Positions 28,386-38,552 are shown, counted from the stretch's first letter. The stretch: 64,000 bases of DNA from Acinetobacter sp. ASP199 (GCF_022700675.1 NZ_CP062182.1:992001-1056000), one strand, 5' to 3'. Translations and numbers: made by a program. Notes: generated by a model from the sequence alone, not told the origin.

Positions 28386-28539
28386 GTTTTCAATTCCTTG
28401 CATTTTGCTGGGTTTTGACAATAAGTGGCTTTATTGTAATAGAAAAACAGGCAGAAATGCGCATTGCAGATAAATAAGAATACAGAATAAAGCCTGAAAT
28501 TATACGTATAAAGCCGCTGTCAAATACCGCTAGGTGAAA

Positions 28540-29298
28540 TTAAATCGGATTGTTTAATTCGAAATAACTATACTCAATATTGAACTGCTGGGAAATAGCT
28601 TTCGCAAGGCGTTGAACACCATATTTCTCGGTCGCATGGTGACCGCAGGCATAATAATGCACATCCAGTTCCTGAGCTTCATAGAAGGTGCGTTCCGAGA
28701 CTTCACCGGAAATATAGGCATCACAGTTATGTGCAGCAGCTTTTTGAATATAATCCTGTGCACCGCCAGTACAGAAACCGACTTTACGTATTTCAGTTTT
28801 GTCTGCAGGCAGGTGAATCGCATCAAAGCCTAACTTTTCTGAAACATAAGCTTTAAACTGCTCTGGTGTCATGGCCTGTTTTAAATAGCCAATATTGCCG
28901 ATAGGACGACGTTCATTCGGATCAAGCTGTTCCAGATTTTCCAGTTCCAGCAGGTCGGCAATTGCAGCATTATTTCCCAAAGTAGGATGACTGTCTAAAG
29001 GCAGGTGATAGCCAACCAGTGAGATATCATGTTGAATTAGCGTCTTAATCCGTTTACCGCGCATACCAGTAATCGGGTAGGGTTCACCTTTCCAGAAATA
29101 GCCATGATGTACCAGTAGAAGATCCGCGCCCTGAGTAATTGCAGCTTCAATGGCTCCTTGAGAAGCAGTCACAGCACACAGAATTTTATTGACCTCAGAT
29201 TTTCCTTCAATCTGTAAGCCATTTGGGGCATAGTCTTTGAATTCATGTGCAATCAGTGTTTGATCGCACCATTGAATAATGTCCTGTAAGGTCGCCAT
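28540..29298 (-). CDS. Nif3-like dinuclear metal center protein (YbgI family)
   Basis: A 252-residue protein, the length of E. coli YbgI. Metal ligands are in GADLLLVHHGYFWKG near residue 60 and again in YACGHHATEKYGVQ near 220; DISLVGYHLPLDSHPTLGNN is also typical. The family forms a hexameric toroid with two metals per subunit. It is annotated as 'GTP cyclohydrolase 1 type 2 homologue', but its in vivo role is not established. It lies between sodB and the divergent protease gene. Confidence 0.92.
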   Translation of the reverse strand: MATLQDIIQWCDQTLIAHEFKDYAPNGLQIEGKSEVNKILCAVTASQGAIEAAITQGADLLLVHHGYFWKGEPYPITGMRGKRIKTLIQHDISLVGYHLPLDSHPTLGNNAAIADLLELENLEQLDPNERRPIGNIGYLKQAMTPEQFKAYVSEKLGFDAIHLPADKTEIRKVGFCTGGAQDYIQKAAAHNCDAYISGEVSERTFYEAQELDVHYYACGHHATEKYGVQRLAKAISQQFNIEYSYFELNNPI

Positions 29299-29470
29299 AA
29301 ATTTCTCTTTAAACCTTTAAATTGTCATCATCAAAACATATTTTGAATTGTAACTAAAGCAGCACAAATCTCTTTTGCTTTTTTTATGTTTAGTTTTGTG
29401 TTTAGCTTTACAATAGAGCACAAATTACTTAGTCATCAACGAATTAAAAATATTGTCAGAGGATAATAAA

Positions 29471-30652
29471 GTGCGTCGGACCTTTACATGGTTACCTTGG
29501 GTGTTGCTGATCTTAGTGATCATCGTCTTTCTGGGTTGGCAACAGTTGCAAAAACCTAAAGCACCTGTCGCGCCAGATGGCGTCAAAATGCCTGCTGAAA
29601 AAGTTGAACCATTATTGGATACTTCACGTGCTGGCGGGGTGGTTTCTTATAGCGCTGCGGTTAAAGTTGCTGCACCAGCTGTAGTGAATATCTTTACCAC
29701 GCAAAAAGTGAAGAGGCAGGATAATCCTTTACTGAATGATCCGGTATTCCGCGAATTTTTCGGTGATCAGTTACCGGAGCAGTTCTCTCAGGGACCGAAT
29801 GAAAACAGCTTGGGTTCAGGTGTAATTGTGCGTGCAGATGGTTATATTCTGACGAACAATCATGTGATTGCACAGGCTGATCAGATCATTGTAGCGCTGA
29901 ATGATGGCCGCCGTGCTGATGCAAAAGTGGTGGGAACTGATCCAGATACAGACTTGGCGGTGATCAAAATTGAACTGGATAAACTACCAGTATTGCCATT
30001 TAAACTGAGTGGCAATGAAGTCGGTGATGTCGTTCTGGCGATTGGTAATCCGTTCGGTGTAGGTCAAACCGTGACCCAGGGAATTATTTCGGCAACAGGT
30101 CGTTCTGATCTGGGTATCAATACCTATGAAGACTTTATTCAGACGGATGCTGCAATTAACCCGGGTAACTCGGGTGGTGCACTGATTGATGTTTCAGGCA
30201 ATCTGATTGGGGTGAATACCGCAATCTTCTCTCAGTCTGGTGGTTCACTAGGTATTGGTTTTGCAATTCCAGCCAAAGTCTGTCAGCAGATTATGAATTC
30301 CATTTTGAAAGATGGTCGTGTCGTTCGCGGCTGGTTGGGTATTAGCCTGTTACCACCACAACGTAATGACGTGATGAAGCCATCTGAACAAGGGGTGACC
30401 GTGGCTGAAGTGTTGCCAAATGGTCCTTCCGCTAAGGCAGGTATTCAGCGTGGTGATAAGATCCTCAATGTAAATGATGAACAGATTACTTCAGCCTCCC
30501 ATCTGATTAACTACGTAGCTCTGCAAGCTCCAGGTAGCAAGATTAAGATTGAAGTAGAACGTGAAGGTAAAAAACTGGATCTGGATGTAGTGGTTGGTGA
30601 ACGTAAACAGCAGCAAAATGCATCATCACAATATATTCCTTTACCAGAATAA
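29471..30652 (+). CDS. Membrane-anchored HtrA-family serine protease (DegS/AlgW-like)
   Basis: GTG 29471 is chosen because AGAGGA lies seven bases ahead; the TTG at 29453 is within and before that site. The protein has 393 residues. One N-terminal membrane helix (WVLLILVIIVFLGW) anchors a trypsin-like domain with the triad His in NNHVIA, Asp in DTDLAVIKI and Ser in NPGNSGGALID. A single PDZ domain follows (about residues 285-380). One anchor and one PDZ is the DegS/AlgW layout, so a role in envelope stress signalling (anti-sigma cleavage) is likely from family knowledge. No rseA-like gene is nearby. Confidence 0.9.
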   Translation: MRRTFTWLPWVLLILVIIVFLGWQQLQKPKAPVAPDGVKMPAEKVEPLLDTSRAGGVVSYSAAVKVAAPAVVNIFTTQKVKRQDNPLLNDPVFREFFGDQLPEQFSQGPNENSLGSGVIVRADGYILTNNHVIAQADQIIVALNDGRRADAKVVGTDPDTDLAVIKIELDKLPVLPFKLSGNEVGDVVLAIGNPFGVGQTVTQGIISATGRSDLGINTYEDFIQTDAAINPGNSGGALIDVSGNLIGVNTAIFSQSGGSLGIGFAIPAKVCQQIMNSILKDGRVVRGWLGISLLPPQRNDVMKPSEQGVTVAEVLPNGPSAKAGIQRGDKILNVNDEQITSASHLINYVALQAPGSKIKIEVEREGKKLDLDVVVGERKQQQNASSQYIPLPE

Positions 30653-30670
30653 AATTTAAATCGCTTGAAT

Positions 30671-30701
30671 AAAAAATCCCTCCTGGTGAGGGATTTTTTT
30701 T
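30671..30701 (+). terminator. Intrinsic terminator of the DegS-like gene
   Basis: Stem ATCCCTC/GAGGGAT with a CTGGT loop and a T8 run. Confidence 0.9.
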
Positions 30702-30709
30702 ATGATCAT

Positions 30710-31105
30710 CTTTCACCCAAGCAAGGTGCAATCTGGGTTGACTGTAGCAGCGGTGTGCCGGAATCGGCCCAACACCTGGCAAAACTACTGGATCTACAGG
30801 GAAGTTATTATCTGGATGCTTTCTGTATCCGGTCAGACCATTAGTACAGAAAAAGGTACTTTAACCGTGCTAGTGGGAGGAAACGCATCCGCCTTTGAGC
30901 AAGCCACACTGGTCATTACTGCTTTTGCTGGCTTGATTGAATATGTGGAAGAAAGTGGTTCTGTCTTGCGGTGAAAGTCGTTAACAATATTTGGATGGCT
31001 ACCTATTTAGGGGCACTGACTGAAGGCTTAACTATACTGAAAGGGCAGGGTGTTGATTTAAGAAGTGCGTTGAACTGTATGAATGATTCCAGAGGTAAAA
31101 GGCAC
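30710..31105 (+). pseudogene. Remnant of a 3-hydroxyisobutyrate dehydrogenase-family gene
   Basis: Translating across frames gives LSPKQGAIWVDCSSGVPESA, then after a frameshift near 30815 SVSGQTISTEKGTLTVLVGG (the catalytic SGG-type loop, degraded) and FEQATLVITAFAGLIEYVEESG. After a second shift near 30973 it reads VKVVNNIWMATYLGALTEGL, which contains the substrate-proximal Lys-Asn motif. This order is that of beta-hydroxyacid dehydrogenases such as MmsB. The NAD-binding N-terminus and the C-terminus are missing, so the gene is dead. Confidence 0.8.
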
Positions 31106-31192
31106 AGTATTTTCCTGAGTACGCTGCACAAAGCTTTCATTTATTACTTCAGTATGGACTTTCAAGCCATTTTCATAATCTTGTTGTGACAT
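31103..31192 (-). pseudogene. 5' stub of a carboxymuconolactone decarboxylase-family gene
   Basis: From ATG 31192, preceded by GAGGA, the frame reads MSQQDYENGLKVHTEVINES then FVQRTQEN before it runs into the remnant of the opposite-strand dehydrogenase. The start Y..G..V..EV....FV.R is typical of PcaC-like carboxymuconolactone decarboxylase family proteins. Only about 30 codons remain, with the ribosome-binding site intact. Confidence 0.6.
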
Positions 31193-31263
31193 GCTTTATC
31201 CTCAATTTTTATTATTGCTTTAGCTTAATACTATTAACCTAAAATACTATCGTGCCCTAGCCG

Positions 31264-31289
31264 TAAAAAAGTGGCTGAAATGCCACTTG
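31264..31289 (-). terminator. Probable intrinsic terminator of fadE
   Basis: Stem AAGTGGC/GCCACTT followed on the minus strand by a T run. A second hairpin (TCCAGAGT/ACTCTGGA, about 31299-31333) lies between it and the gene. Confidence 0.7.
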
Positions 31290-31360
31290 TAAAGCTTCCA
31301 GAGTAAAGTAATAAAATGACTTCACTCTGGAATTCATGACACCTTAAATTCAAGTTTTAT

Positions 31361-33865
31361 TTAAGGTGATACTGAGTGTGAAGGATCAGTTTGTACTGAG
31401 GTATCGGTTCCTTTGGCATCTGCTTTGATGAGATACGGATTTTCAAGCTCTAATACCTCATTCAAATGCAGATCAAATACATCGGTCAGCATACTGTCAT
31501 AACGACGTGCATTATAGTGCAGCAGTTTTTCTGCTTCCTGATCATTAATAAAGCCTTGTTGATGAGCATCGGCTACATGCTCGGCAAAACTGAGTCCTTT
31601 AAACTGACCTTTGTTTTCCGCTTTTTTAAAACGATCCCAGAGCTTTTCAATCTCTAGTAGCATATTGAATGTAGATTCCATACGGCCAGTGATATCATCT
31701 TCATTGGTATTATAGTAAACATGTTTTTTTAGTACCTGACGGAATGCATTGTCTTCTATCATACTGTTCGCTACCTGCTGTTTCAGTTGGTCTGACGGTT
31801 TTTGTACTGGGCGGCCAAATGGGAAACATAACAGTTTGACTATACCTGCTGCTGCACCTGTCGGGAAGTTGGCAAACAGATCAAAAAAAGCTTCTTGCGC
31901 CGTATAGAGTGACTTTTCTACTGCAAGTTGTGCATGCAGGCGTTCAGCTTCAGTCTTTTTACTATGCTCAAAAAACTTGAGAATTGCCGATGCAATAAAC
32001 AGATGTGCATGAATATCGGCCAGCCGCCCCGAAAGCATTTCCTTACGCTTGATATCACCTGCCAATAATCCCAGACACATATCCGCAGTTAAAGCAAAGT
32101 TGGCACTCAACCGGTTAATGATCTTGTAGTAAGGACGGGTGAAGTCAACCGCACTTTGCGGTGCTGCAGTTGATCCACCCGTAAATGCATAGGCAAATGA
32201 GCGGGCAGTTCGGTTAAAGGTGTAGCCTAAATGTTTAAACAAAAGATCGTTAAATGTTTCTTGAGCCGCATCTCGGTCTTGCTTTTGTAATAGCTGTAAT
32301 TCTTCATATAGATATGGATGGCAACGCATTGAACCCTGGCCAAAAATCATTAAGGAGCGGCTCAGAATATTGGCACCTTCAACTGTGATTGAAACCGGAA
32401 TGGCTTGATAGTTTAAAGCCAGGAAATTACGTGGACCCATCTGAATGGCACGACCACCCACTACATCCATACCGTGGTTGACGATTTTACGCATGGTTTC
32501 AGTGGCATAGTATTTGGCAATTGCCGTCATCACTGCAGGTTTACCACCTTGATTCAGACCACAAGTAACCAGATAACGGAAAGCTTCAAGCATATAAGTG
32601 TCACTGGCAATCTCACTGTTGGCTTCCTGCACACCTTCAAATTTACCCACTGATATTTTGAATTGCTGACGAATACGGGAAAAAGCGCCGACATTCAGAT
32701 AAGCCATTTCCGCACTGGAAGTTGATAATGCAGGCAGTGAAATGCCACGCCCCACCGCTAGACATTCCATCAGCATGCGCCAGCCTTTACCGGCATTTTT
32801 CACGCCACCAATAATCCAGTCTAGTGGAATAAATACATCTTTACCTTCAACCGTACCATTCATAAATGGCGGGCCAGGGTGATGCCGTGGACCAACCTTC
32901 ACGCCTTCATGATTGGCCGGTAACAGGGCACAGGTAATACCATATTCTGCTGGTCCTTCCAGCAAACGGTCTGGATCATACATTTTGAAGGCTAAACCAA
33001 CGACAGTGGCAATTGGTGCCAAAGTAATCCAGCGTTTGGAGAAATTCATTCTTAAACCGAGGACTTCCTGACCTTCAAACTGGCCATAGCAGACGATACC
33101 GGTATCAGGAATCGCCCCAGCGTCTGAACCGGCCTCTGGACTGGTCAAGCCGAAACAGGGAATTTCTAGTCCTTTGGCTAAACCTGGTAGATAGCGATTT
33201 TTCTGTTCTTCTGTTCCATAATGCAGCAACAATTCACCCGGCCCGAGTGAGTTTGGAACCATACAGCTCACTGCAGCTGTCAAAGAGCGGGAAGCAATCT
33301 TGCTCATGACGCGGCTTTGGGCAAAAGAACTAAAGGCACGACCGCCATATTCCTTTGGAATAATCAGCCCCAGAAAACCATTGTCCTTAATAAATTGCCA
33401 GATATGTGCAGGAAGTTCTTTCTGCTCATGGATTTCCCACTCATCCAGCATGCTACATAAGGTTTCGACTTCATTATCTATGAAAGACTGTTCTTCATTG
33501 GACAACTTGGGATAAGGATAGTTGTTGAAGATTTGCCAATCTGGAGCACCCATAAACAGTTCTTTTTCCCACCAGCTGGTGCCTGAATCCAGGGCTTCAC
33601 GCTCTGTTGGGCTGATGCTTGGCATGGCATTGGCCAAGGCCTTATAAGCAGGTCGGGTAATAACCGCCATACGCAAAGGATCAATCAGTACAACCAGACT
33701 AATCAGAATGAGGGGAATGCCTAGTAAGAGCGACCAAGGGCTGATAAAGGCGACCAAGATCGACACAATAATGAGGCTAAATGCACCTGTAGTTCGAGAG
33801 AGCTGAAAATAAAAAACCGCCCATAAGCTGAGTAATAAAAGCAAAACAGCATAGATAAATAGCAT
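31361..33865 (-). CDS. fadE: Acyl-CoA dehydrogenase, FadE type
   Basis: An 834-residue protein of the long FadE class. Two N-terminal hydrophobic segments (LLFIYAVLLLLLSLWAVFYF region and a second to about residue 65) attach it to the membrane. The acyl-CoA dehydrogenase core follows: IPKEYGGRAFSSFAQS, FGLTSPEAGSDAG (FAD-binding), GRGISLPALS, and VVGGRAIQMGPRN...VEGANILSRSLMIFGQG. A long C-terminal FadE-specific region (about residues 560-834) completes it. It catalyses the first, FAD-dependent step of fatty acid beta-oxidation. Monocistronic. Confidence 0.95.
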   Translation of the reverse strand: MLFIYAVLLLLLSLWAVFYFQLSRTTGAFSLIIVSILVAFISPWSLLLGIPLILISLVVLIDPLRMAVITRPAYKALANAMPSISPTEREALDSGTSWWEKELFMGAPDWQIFNNYPYPKLSNEEQSFIDNEVETLCSMLDEWEIHEQKELPAHIWQFIKDNGFLGLIIPKEYGGRAFSSFAQSRVMSKIASRSLTAAVSCMVPNSLGPGELLLHYGTEEQKNRYLPGLAKGLEIPCFGLTSPEAGSDAGAIPDTGIVCYGQFEGQEVLGLRMNFSKRWITLAPIATVVGLAFKMYDPDRLLEGPAEYGITCALLPANHEGVKVGPRHHPGPPFMNGTVEGKDVFIPLDWIIGGVKNAGKGWRMLMECLAVGRGISLPALSTSSAEMAYLNVGAFSRIRQQFKISVGKFEGVQEANSEIASDTYMLEAFRYLVTCGLNQGGKPAVMTAIAKYYATETMRKIVNHGMDVVGGRAIQMGPRNFLALNYQAIPVSITVEGANILSRSLMIFGQGSMRCHPYLYEELQLLQKQDRDAAQETFNDLLFKHLGYTFNRTARSFAYAFTGGSTAAPQSAVDFTRPYYKIINRLSANFALTADMCLGLLAGDIKRKEMLSGRLADIHAHLFIASAILKFFEHSKKTEAERLHAQLAVEKSLYTAQEAFFDLFANFPTGAAAGIVKLLCFPFGRPVQKPSDQLKQQVANSMIEDNAFRQVLKKHVYYNTNEDDITGRMESTFNMLLEIEKLWDRFKKAENKGQFKGLSFAEHVADAHQQGFINDQEAEKLLHYNARRYDSMLTDVFDLHLNEVLELENPYLIKADAKGTDTSVQTDPSHSVSP

Positions 33866-34237
33866 CGTTATATTTCTCCAGGGTTATGCATCCATGACCT
33901 TAATTTGTTGGTCTGTCTTTCGATATCATTGTGCAATCACTGCACACGGCTTAAATCATGGATGTTCTTGAGACTCTTATCGTTTTACTTCATAACGATA
34001 TTCTTGAATGTGTCGCTATTTTTGAGATTGTTTGAAAAGTGAGCAGCATTCAAGTGAGAACACGAAAAGAAATGTGAAGATAAGTAATAACTTAGATCAA
34101 GTTAAAAAGAGGAAAATATATTTTTTAATAAATAGAAGAGCGTACCAGGTCAGGAACTATTGCCATTAGGGTTGATCTGGAATTCTAAAAGAATTTTTTG
34201 TAATTAAAAATCTGAGAAGAAATTTCTTTTAACGCAT
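33866..34237. other. Intergenic region upstream of fadE
   Basis: About 370 bp containing the fadE promoter region. I looked for a FadR- or PsrA-like dyad and did not find one I would defend. No reading frame is supported. Confidence 0.4.
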
Positions 34238-34266
34238 AAAAAAAGCCCTCTATCTAGAGGGCTTTG
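34238..34266 (-). terminator. Intrinsic terminator of lipA
   Basis: Nine-bp stem AAAGCCCTC/GAGGGCTTT with a TATCTA loop and a T run on the minus strand. Confidence 0.85.
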
Positions 34267-34278
34267 ATTTAAGCAATT

Positions 34279-35292
34279 TTAAGCTTCAATGGTTTGTACT
34301 GCGATTTTCTTGGCAGGGTCAACTTTACGACGCACTGCTGGTACAGGTTCGCCATAGTATTGACGATCAGCAAAGTAGCTTGAACGAACCATTGGTGCTG
34401 CCCAGATATTGCGGAAGCCCAGTTTTTGACCATGTTCGGTATAACGCTCGAATTCTTCAGGTGTCACAAAGCGGTCAATCGCTGCATGTTCTTTAGAAGG
34501 CTGTAAATACTGACCGATCGTGACATAGTCCACGCCATGCGCATGCAGATCATCAAGCAGGGCAAGCACTTCTTCTTCAGTTTCACCAATACCGACCATC
34601 AAACCACATTTGGTAGGTACATCCGGGCAATATTCCTTAAACATTTTCAGCAGGTTTAAAGAGTGTTGATAATCAGAACCTGGACGCATGGCTTTATACA
34701 GACGTGGCACTGTTTCGATATTGTGGTTAAACACATCAGGCGGGCATTCAGTCATGATGCGCAGCGCAATATCCATACGACCACGGAAGTCGGGTACCAG
34801 AATTTCAAGTAAGGTATTCGGACTTAGGGCACGTGCTTCTTTAATACAATCCACAAAATGCTGCGCACCGCCATCTAACAGGTCATCACGGTCTACTGAA
34901 GTGATCACTGCATATTTCAAACCCAGGTTGGCAATGGTTTCGGCCATATGGCGCGGTTCATCTGGATCAAGTGCATTTGGGCGGCCATGTGCCACATCAC
35001 AAAATGGACAGCGACGGGTACAGATGTCGCCCATAATCATAAAGGTTGCTGTACCGCCGCCAAAACATTCTGGCAGGTTAGGGCATGCTGCTTCTTCACA
35101 TACGGTATGTAATTTTTGCTGACGGAGTGTAGTTTTAATACGTTGTACTTCGTCAGGTGCTGCCATTTTGACGCGAATCCAGTCCGGCTTCCGTGGTGTT
35201 TCAACCGTAGGTACAACTTTTACAGGAATACGAGCGACCTTTTCCGCGCCGCGAAGTTTGACACCCTGTTCAGGTTTACGGTTTTCAGACAT
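34279..35292 (-). CDS. lipA: Lipoyl synthase
   Basis: ATG 35292 gives 337 residues; a GTG five codons upstream is possible. It is a radical SAM protein with two Fe-S clusters. The auxiliary cluster Cys are in [13 protein letters not shown], the radical SAM CxxxCxxC is [13 protein letters not shown], and the C-terminal VRSSYFAD supplies the Ser ligand. It inserts two sulfurs into protein-bound octanoyl chains to make lipoyl groups for the 2-oxoacid dehydrogenases and the glycine cleavage system. lipB is not adjacent. Confidence 0.97.
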   Translation of the reverse strand: MSENRKPEQGVKLRGAEKVARIPVKVVPTVETPRKPDWIRVKMAAPDEVQRIKTTLRQQKLHTVCEEAACPNLPECFGGGTATFMIMGDICTRRCPFCDVAHGRPNALDPDEPRHMAETIANLGLKYAVITSVDRDDLLDGGAQHFVDCIKEARALSPNTLLEILVPDFRGRMDIALRIMTECPPDVFNHNIETVPRLYKAMRPGSDYQHSLNLLKMFKEYCPDVPTKCGLMVGIGETEEEVLALLDDLHAHGVDYVTIGQYLQPSKEHAAIDRFVTPEEFERYTEHGQKLGFRNIWAAPMVRSSYFADRQYYGEPVPAVRRKVDPAKKIAVQTIEA

Positions 35293-35509
35293 ATTTAACT
35301 TTTCCACTGTTTTTGAAGGGAGGAGATAATCAAAGATAGCGCTTTTATTATAACGGACTTAGCTACAAATGGGGCAAAAAGGACTATTCATTTAAAAAAT
35401 GTTCTCATCACACAATATATGTGAGTTAAATACACCAAAATGACATGATTTACGTCATAATATGGCAAATAGATATTGCAGATGAATTTAATTTATAAAG
35501 GAGCGTTGA

Positions 35510-36925
35510 ATGCCACGTAAAAAAGAGGTCGTTAGTGGGACTTTCGTTAAGTACGATGCGGTAGTTCTAGGTTCAGGCCCTGCGGGCGAAGGCGCGGCAA
35601 TGAAACTTGCCAAATCGGGTAAGCGCGTTGCAATCGTTGATATGCGTGAACAACTTGGTGGTAACTGTACCCACGTTGGTACGATTCCAAGTAAAGCATT
35701 GCGTCAAACGGTATCAAGCATCATCCGTTATCAACGTGATCCAATGTTCCAGAAAGTCGGTGAATGGAAACAGTTCACCATGAAGCAGGTGCTTCGTAAT
35801 GCGCATAAAGTGATTCAACAGCAGGTTGAAACACACTCACGTTTTTATGACCGTAATAAAATTGATATCTTCCATGGCCGTGCCTACGTTCAGGATGAAA
35901 ATACTATTTTTGTATTTACTCCAGATGGCATCAAGGAAACGATTCAGTTTAAACAATTAGTGATTGCGACCGGTTCTCGTCCTTACCGTCCAGAAATTCT
36001 CGACTTTAATCACCCACGTGTATTTGATTCAGACAAAATTCTGGATCTGGATTACTCAATCCAAAAAATCATTATTTACGGTGCAGGTGTAATTGGTTGT
36101 GAATATGCATCAATCTTTATTGGTCTGGGCCATAAAGTTGATCTGATCAATACGCAGCCGAAATTGCTTAGCTACTTGGATGATGAAATTTCTGACGCAT
36201 TGTCTTATCACTTACGTGAACAAGGCGTATTGATTCGTCACAATGAGCAGATTGATTATCTTGAAACATCTGATGATTATGTCGTTTTACATACACAAAG
36301 TGGCAAGAAAATTAAGGCAGATGCCATTCTCTGGTGTAATGGTCGTTCAGGCAATACTGATGGTTTAGGTCTGGAAAATGTCGGTCTGAAACCGAACAGT
36401 CGTGGCCAATTGACTGTGAATGATCAATATCAAACCGAAATAGAAAATATCTACGCTGCGGGTGATGTGATCGGCTGGCCATCTCTTGCTTCTGCTGCCT
36501 ATGACCAAGGGCGTTGTGCAGGTGCAAACATGAGTGGTGAGAAAGATGTTGCTCCGGTCACTGATATTCCAACCGGGATCTATACCATTCCTGAAATTTC
36601 TTCAATTGGTAAAACTGAACAGCAGTTAACTGAAGAAAAAATTCCGTATGAAGTTGGTCAAGCTTCATTCCGTCATCTGGCACGTGCACAGATTACCGGT
36701 GATACGGTAGGTGAATTGAAGATTCTGTTCCACCGTGAAACACTGGAAGTTTTAGGTGTTCATTGTTTCGGTAACAACGCATCGGAAATTATCCACATTG
36801 GTCAAGCGGTGATGAACAGCCCAAACAATACCATCAAGTATTTTGTGGAAACGACATTCAACTATCCAACGATGGCGGAAGCTTATCGTGTGGCAACGCT
36901 GAATGGTATGAACCGTTTATTCTAA
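35510..36925 (+). CDS. sthA: Soluble pyridine nucleotide transhydrogenase
   Basis: A 471-residue flavoprotein of the disulfide reductase fold. The FAD-binding motif is [20 protein letters not shown] near residue 15. The NAD-binding [17 protein letters not shown] is near 180, and [20 protein letters not shown] near 310. The redox site reads [16 protein letters not shown] with only one Cys, as is normal for SthA and distinguishes it from lipoamide dehydrogenase. It balances NADPH and NADH in the cytoplasm. The start ATG follows AAAGGAG. Confidence 0.96.
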   Translation: MPRKKEVVSGTFVKYDAVVLGSGPAGEGAAMKLAKSGKRVAIVDMREQLGGNCTHVGTIPSKALRQTVSSIIRYQRDPMFQKVGEWKQFTMKQVLRNAHKVIQQQVETHSRFYDRNKIDIFHGRAYVQDENTIFVFTPDGIKETIQFKQLVIATGSRPYRPEILDFNHPRVFDSDKILDLDYSIQKIIIYGAGVIGCEYASIFIGLGHKVDLINTQPKLLSYLDDEISDALSYHLREQGVLIRHNEQIDYLETSDDYVVLHTQSGKKIKADAILWCNGRSGNTDGLGLENVGLKPNSRGQLTVNDQYQTEIENIYAAGDVIGWPSLASAAYDQGRCAGANMSGEKDVAPVTDIPTGIYTIPEISSIGKTEQQLTEEKIPYEVGQASFRHLARAQITGDTVGELKILFHRETLEVLGVHCFGNNASEIIHIGQAVMNSPNNTIKYFVETTFNYPTMAEAYRVATLNGMNRLF

Positions 36926-36948
36926 GTTAGATATTTAGCCTAGACAGG

Positions 36949-36983
36949 AAAACCCGTAAGTGCAGACTTGCGGGTTTTTTTAA
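36949..36983 (+). terminator. Intrinsic terminator of sthA
   Basis: Stem AAACCCG/CGGGTTT, with inner AAG/CTT pairs, followed by a T run. Confidence 0.85.
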
Positions 36984-37029
36984 ATTTGCAGAGTGGAAAA
37001 AACACACCCAGCCAGTTATAAATTTTGTA

Positions 37030-37359
37030 TTAAACAGCCATTTTCCGGCACTCTTCAGCACAGCGTCGGCAGGCTTCGGCACATTGCTGGCAATGCTCAT
37101 CTTCGTGATGACTACATTCTTCTACACAGTAATCACATGCTTTGGCGCAAAGCGCACACATTTCTTTCATGAAAGGAGATTGCTTCTGTTCCATACGGGC
37201 ACAAAGCTGACAGAGATCAGCACAATCCAGACAACGTTGTATACATTCCCGCATCATCTCCAGATCTTCTTCTTTAAGACAGGCACTAGCACAGTTGGTA
37301 CAGGCCAGGGAACAGCTCATACACGCTTGCACACAATCTGAAAATTGAAGCTGATTCAT
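37030..37359 (-). CDS. Four-helix bundle copper-binding protein (Csp-like)
   Basis: ATG 37359, preceded by GAGGA, gives 109 residues; an in-frame ATG seven codons upstream lies before that ribosome site. It has 21 Cys in repeated CxxC and CxxxC patterns (CVQACMSCSLACTNCASAC; CALCAKACDYCVEEC; CQQCAEACRRCAEEC), plus a HHEDEH cluster. This is the DUF326 / Csp family, which fills the core of a four-helix bundle with many Cu(I) ions. With no signal peptide it should store or buffer copper in the cytoplasm (Csp3 type). No copper regulator is adjacent. Confidence 0.88.
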   Translation of the reverse strand: MNQLQFSDCVQACMSCSLACTNCASACLKEEDLEMMRECIQRCLDCADLCQLCARMEQKQSPFMKEMCALCAKACDYCVEECSHHEDEHCQQCAEACRRCAEECRKMAV

Positions 37360-37529
37360 TTTGTTTTTTCCTCTATCCATATCGTTATTACTGATTTTTA
37401 ATACGCTAAGCAGAAAAAGGAAAATACACTAGGCAGATTCGGTGAGGAAAAGTAAACAGGTGCTTTGTTTTGTTAAAGATCGTTTGAATCAAACCTAATA
37501 TTGATAGTTAATTTTTTTTGCTTGAAAAT

Positions 37530-37561
37530 AAAAAAACATTGAGTCGGTTAAAGTCTCAATG
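37530..37561 (-). terminator. Intrinsic terminator of the TauD-type dioxygenase gene
   Basis: Stem CATTGAG/CTCAATG followed by seven Ts on the minus strand, 26 bases past the stop. Confidence 0.75.
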
Positions 37562-37586
37562 GTACAGGATTTATAGGTGAGTTATT

Positions 37587-38552
37587 TTAAAACGGACGAC
37601 TGCCCGCCAAGCTAATACGTTTCAGCAAACGACATTGATCGGCTGGGAATGGACGGCGCGAGTGAAGGGTGACTTGGTTATCCCAAAATACAATATCGCC
37701 AATGTTCCAATCATGTTCATAACGAAATTCAGGCTTTTGAATATGTTTGCGTAATTTGGCAATCAATTCACTACCAGCTTGATCATCATAATTTTCAAGT
37801 TCGACTTCTGTATGTGTATTTAACCATAAGGCTTTGCGACCTGACTCTGGATGGGTGCGTACCAAAGGGTGAGGGTAGGCATGGCTTAAAATCGGTTGGT
37901 CTTTAAAGCGATAAAGTGGGCTTGAACCATAACCATCATTTGTAGATTGATTTTGCGTTTTTTGACGACGTACAAATGGGTTATAGGTAATCAGTTGTAA
38001 TTGATCGATGTGCGCTTTGGTCTCTGCATCAAGGGCTTCATAGGCTTTAATGGTGTTGATCCACGTGGTTTGACCGCCGTCTTGCGGTAATTCAATGGCA
38101 TAAAGCAAAGAGCCAAAGGATGGTAATGGCGTCCATTGGTGGTCGGCGTGTGGTGTTAGTTCACCATGACCGGTGTAATCACCTTGACCGACAGCATTGG
38201 AGACAGGCACGACATCAGGGGGAACGCCAGTATCTTCTTTAGAGCCTAAAACAGGCGTGTCTGCGCCTGGGCGGAAGATCGATCCAAAATAACTAGAAAA
38301 AGCCAAGTACTGTAAATCATCCAAACTTTGGTTTTTAAAGATCAGGATTAAATGCTCTGCCAAAGCTTGTTTTAGGCGATAAATGGTTTCACCTGATTGT
38401 GCTTTACGAGCATCGAGTCCATAGACTACCGCTCCTAATGCTTGGTCTTTCTGCACTTCAATTCGAATCTCAGAACCATCTTGGTAAAGTTCAGCTTGAT
38501 GCCAACGTGGTGCATCGTGAATGGCTTGTGAAAGTTGAGTCAGGCTTGTCAT
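37587..38552 (-). CDS. TauD/TfdA family Fe(II)/2-oxoglutarate dioxygenase
   Basis: A 321-residue protein. The facial triad is visible as the HxD in LTPHADHQWTPLPSFG near residue 140 and the distal His in NIGDIVFWDNQVTLHSRRPF near 298. The Arg of the C-terminal LLKRISLAG would bind 2-oxoglutarate. The family hydroxylates taurine, alkylsulfates, chlorophenoxyacetates and similar acids; the substrate cannot be told here. It lies on the same strand, downstream of a 44-residue membrane protein and an MFS transporter, which suggests uptake and oxidation of one compound. There are no sulfate-starvation genes nearby. Confidence 0.88.
   Translation of the reverse strand: MTSLTQLSQAIHDAPRWHQAELYQDGSEIRIEVQKDQALGAVVYGLDARKAQSGETIYRLKQALAEHLILIFKNQSLDDLQYLAFSSYFGSIFRPGADTPVLGSKEDTGVPPDVVPVSNAVGQGDYTGHGELTPHADHQWTPLPSFGSLLYAIELPQDGGQTTWINTIKAYEALDAETKAHIDQLQLITYNPFVRRQKTQNQSTNDGYGSSPLYRFKDQPILSHAYPHPLVRTHPESGRKALWLNTHTEVELENYDDQAGSELIAKLRKHIQKPEFRYEHDWNIGDIVFWDNQVTLHSRRPFPADQCRLLKRISLAGSRPF

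Noticed and set aside
30971..31189. A 72-residue plus-strand frame as an independent gene
   Set aside because: Its first half is the tail of the degraded dehydrogenase and its second half is the antisense of the decarboxylase stub.
35510..36925. Missing second redox Cys in SthA taken as a mutation
   Set aside because: SthA enzymes normally have a single Cys at this site; the change is a family trait.
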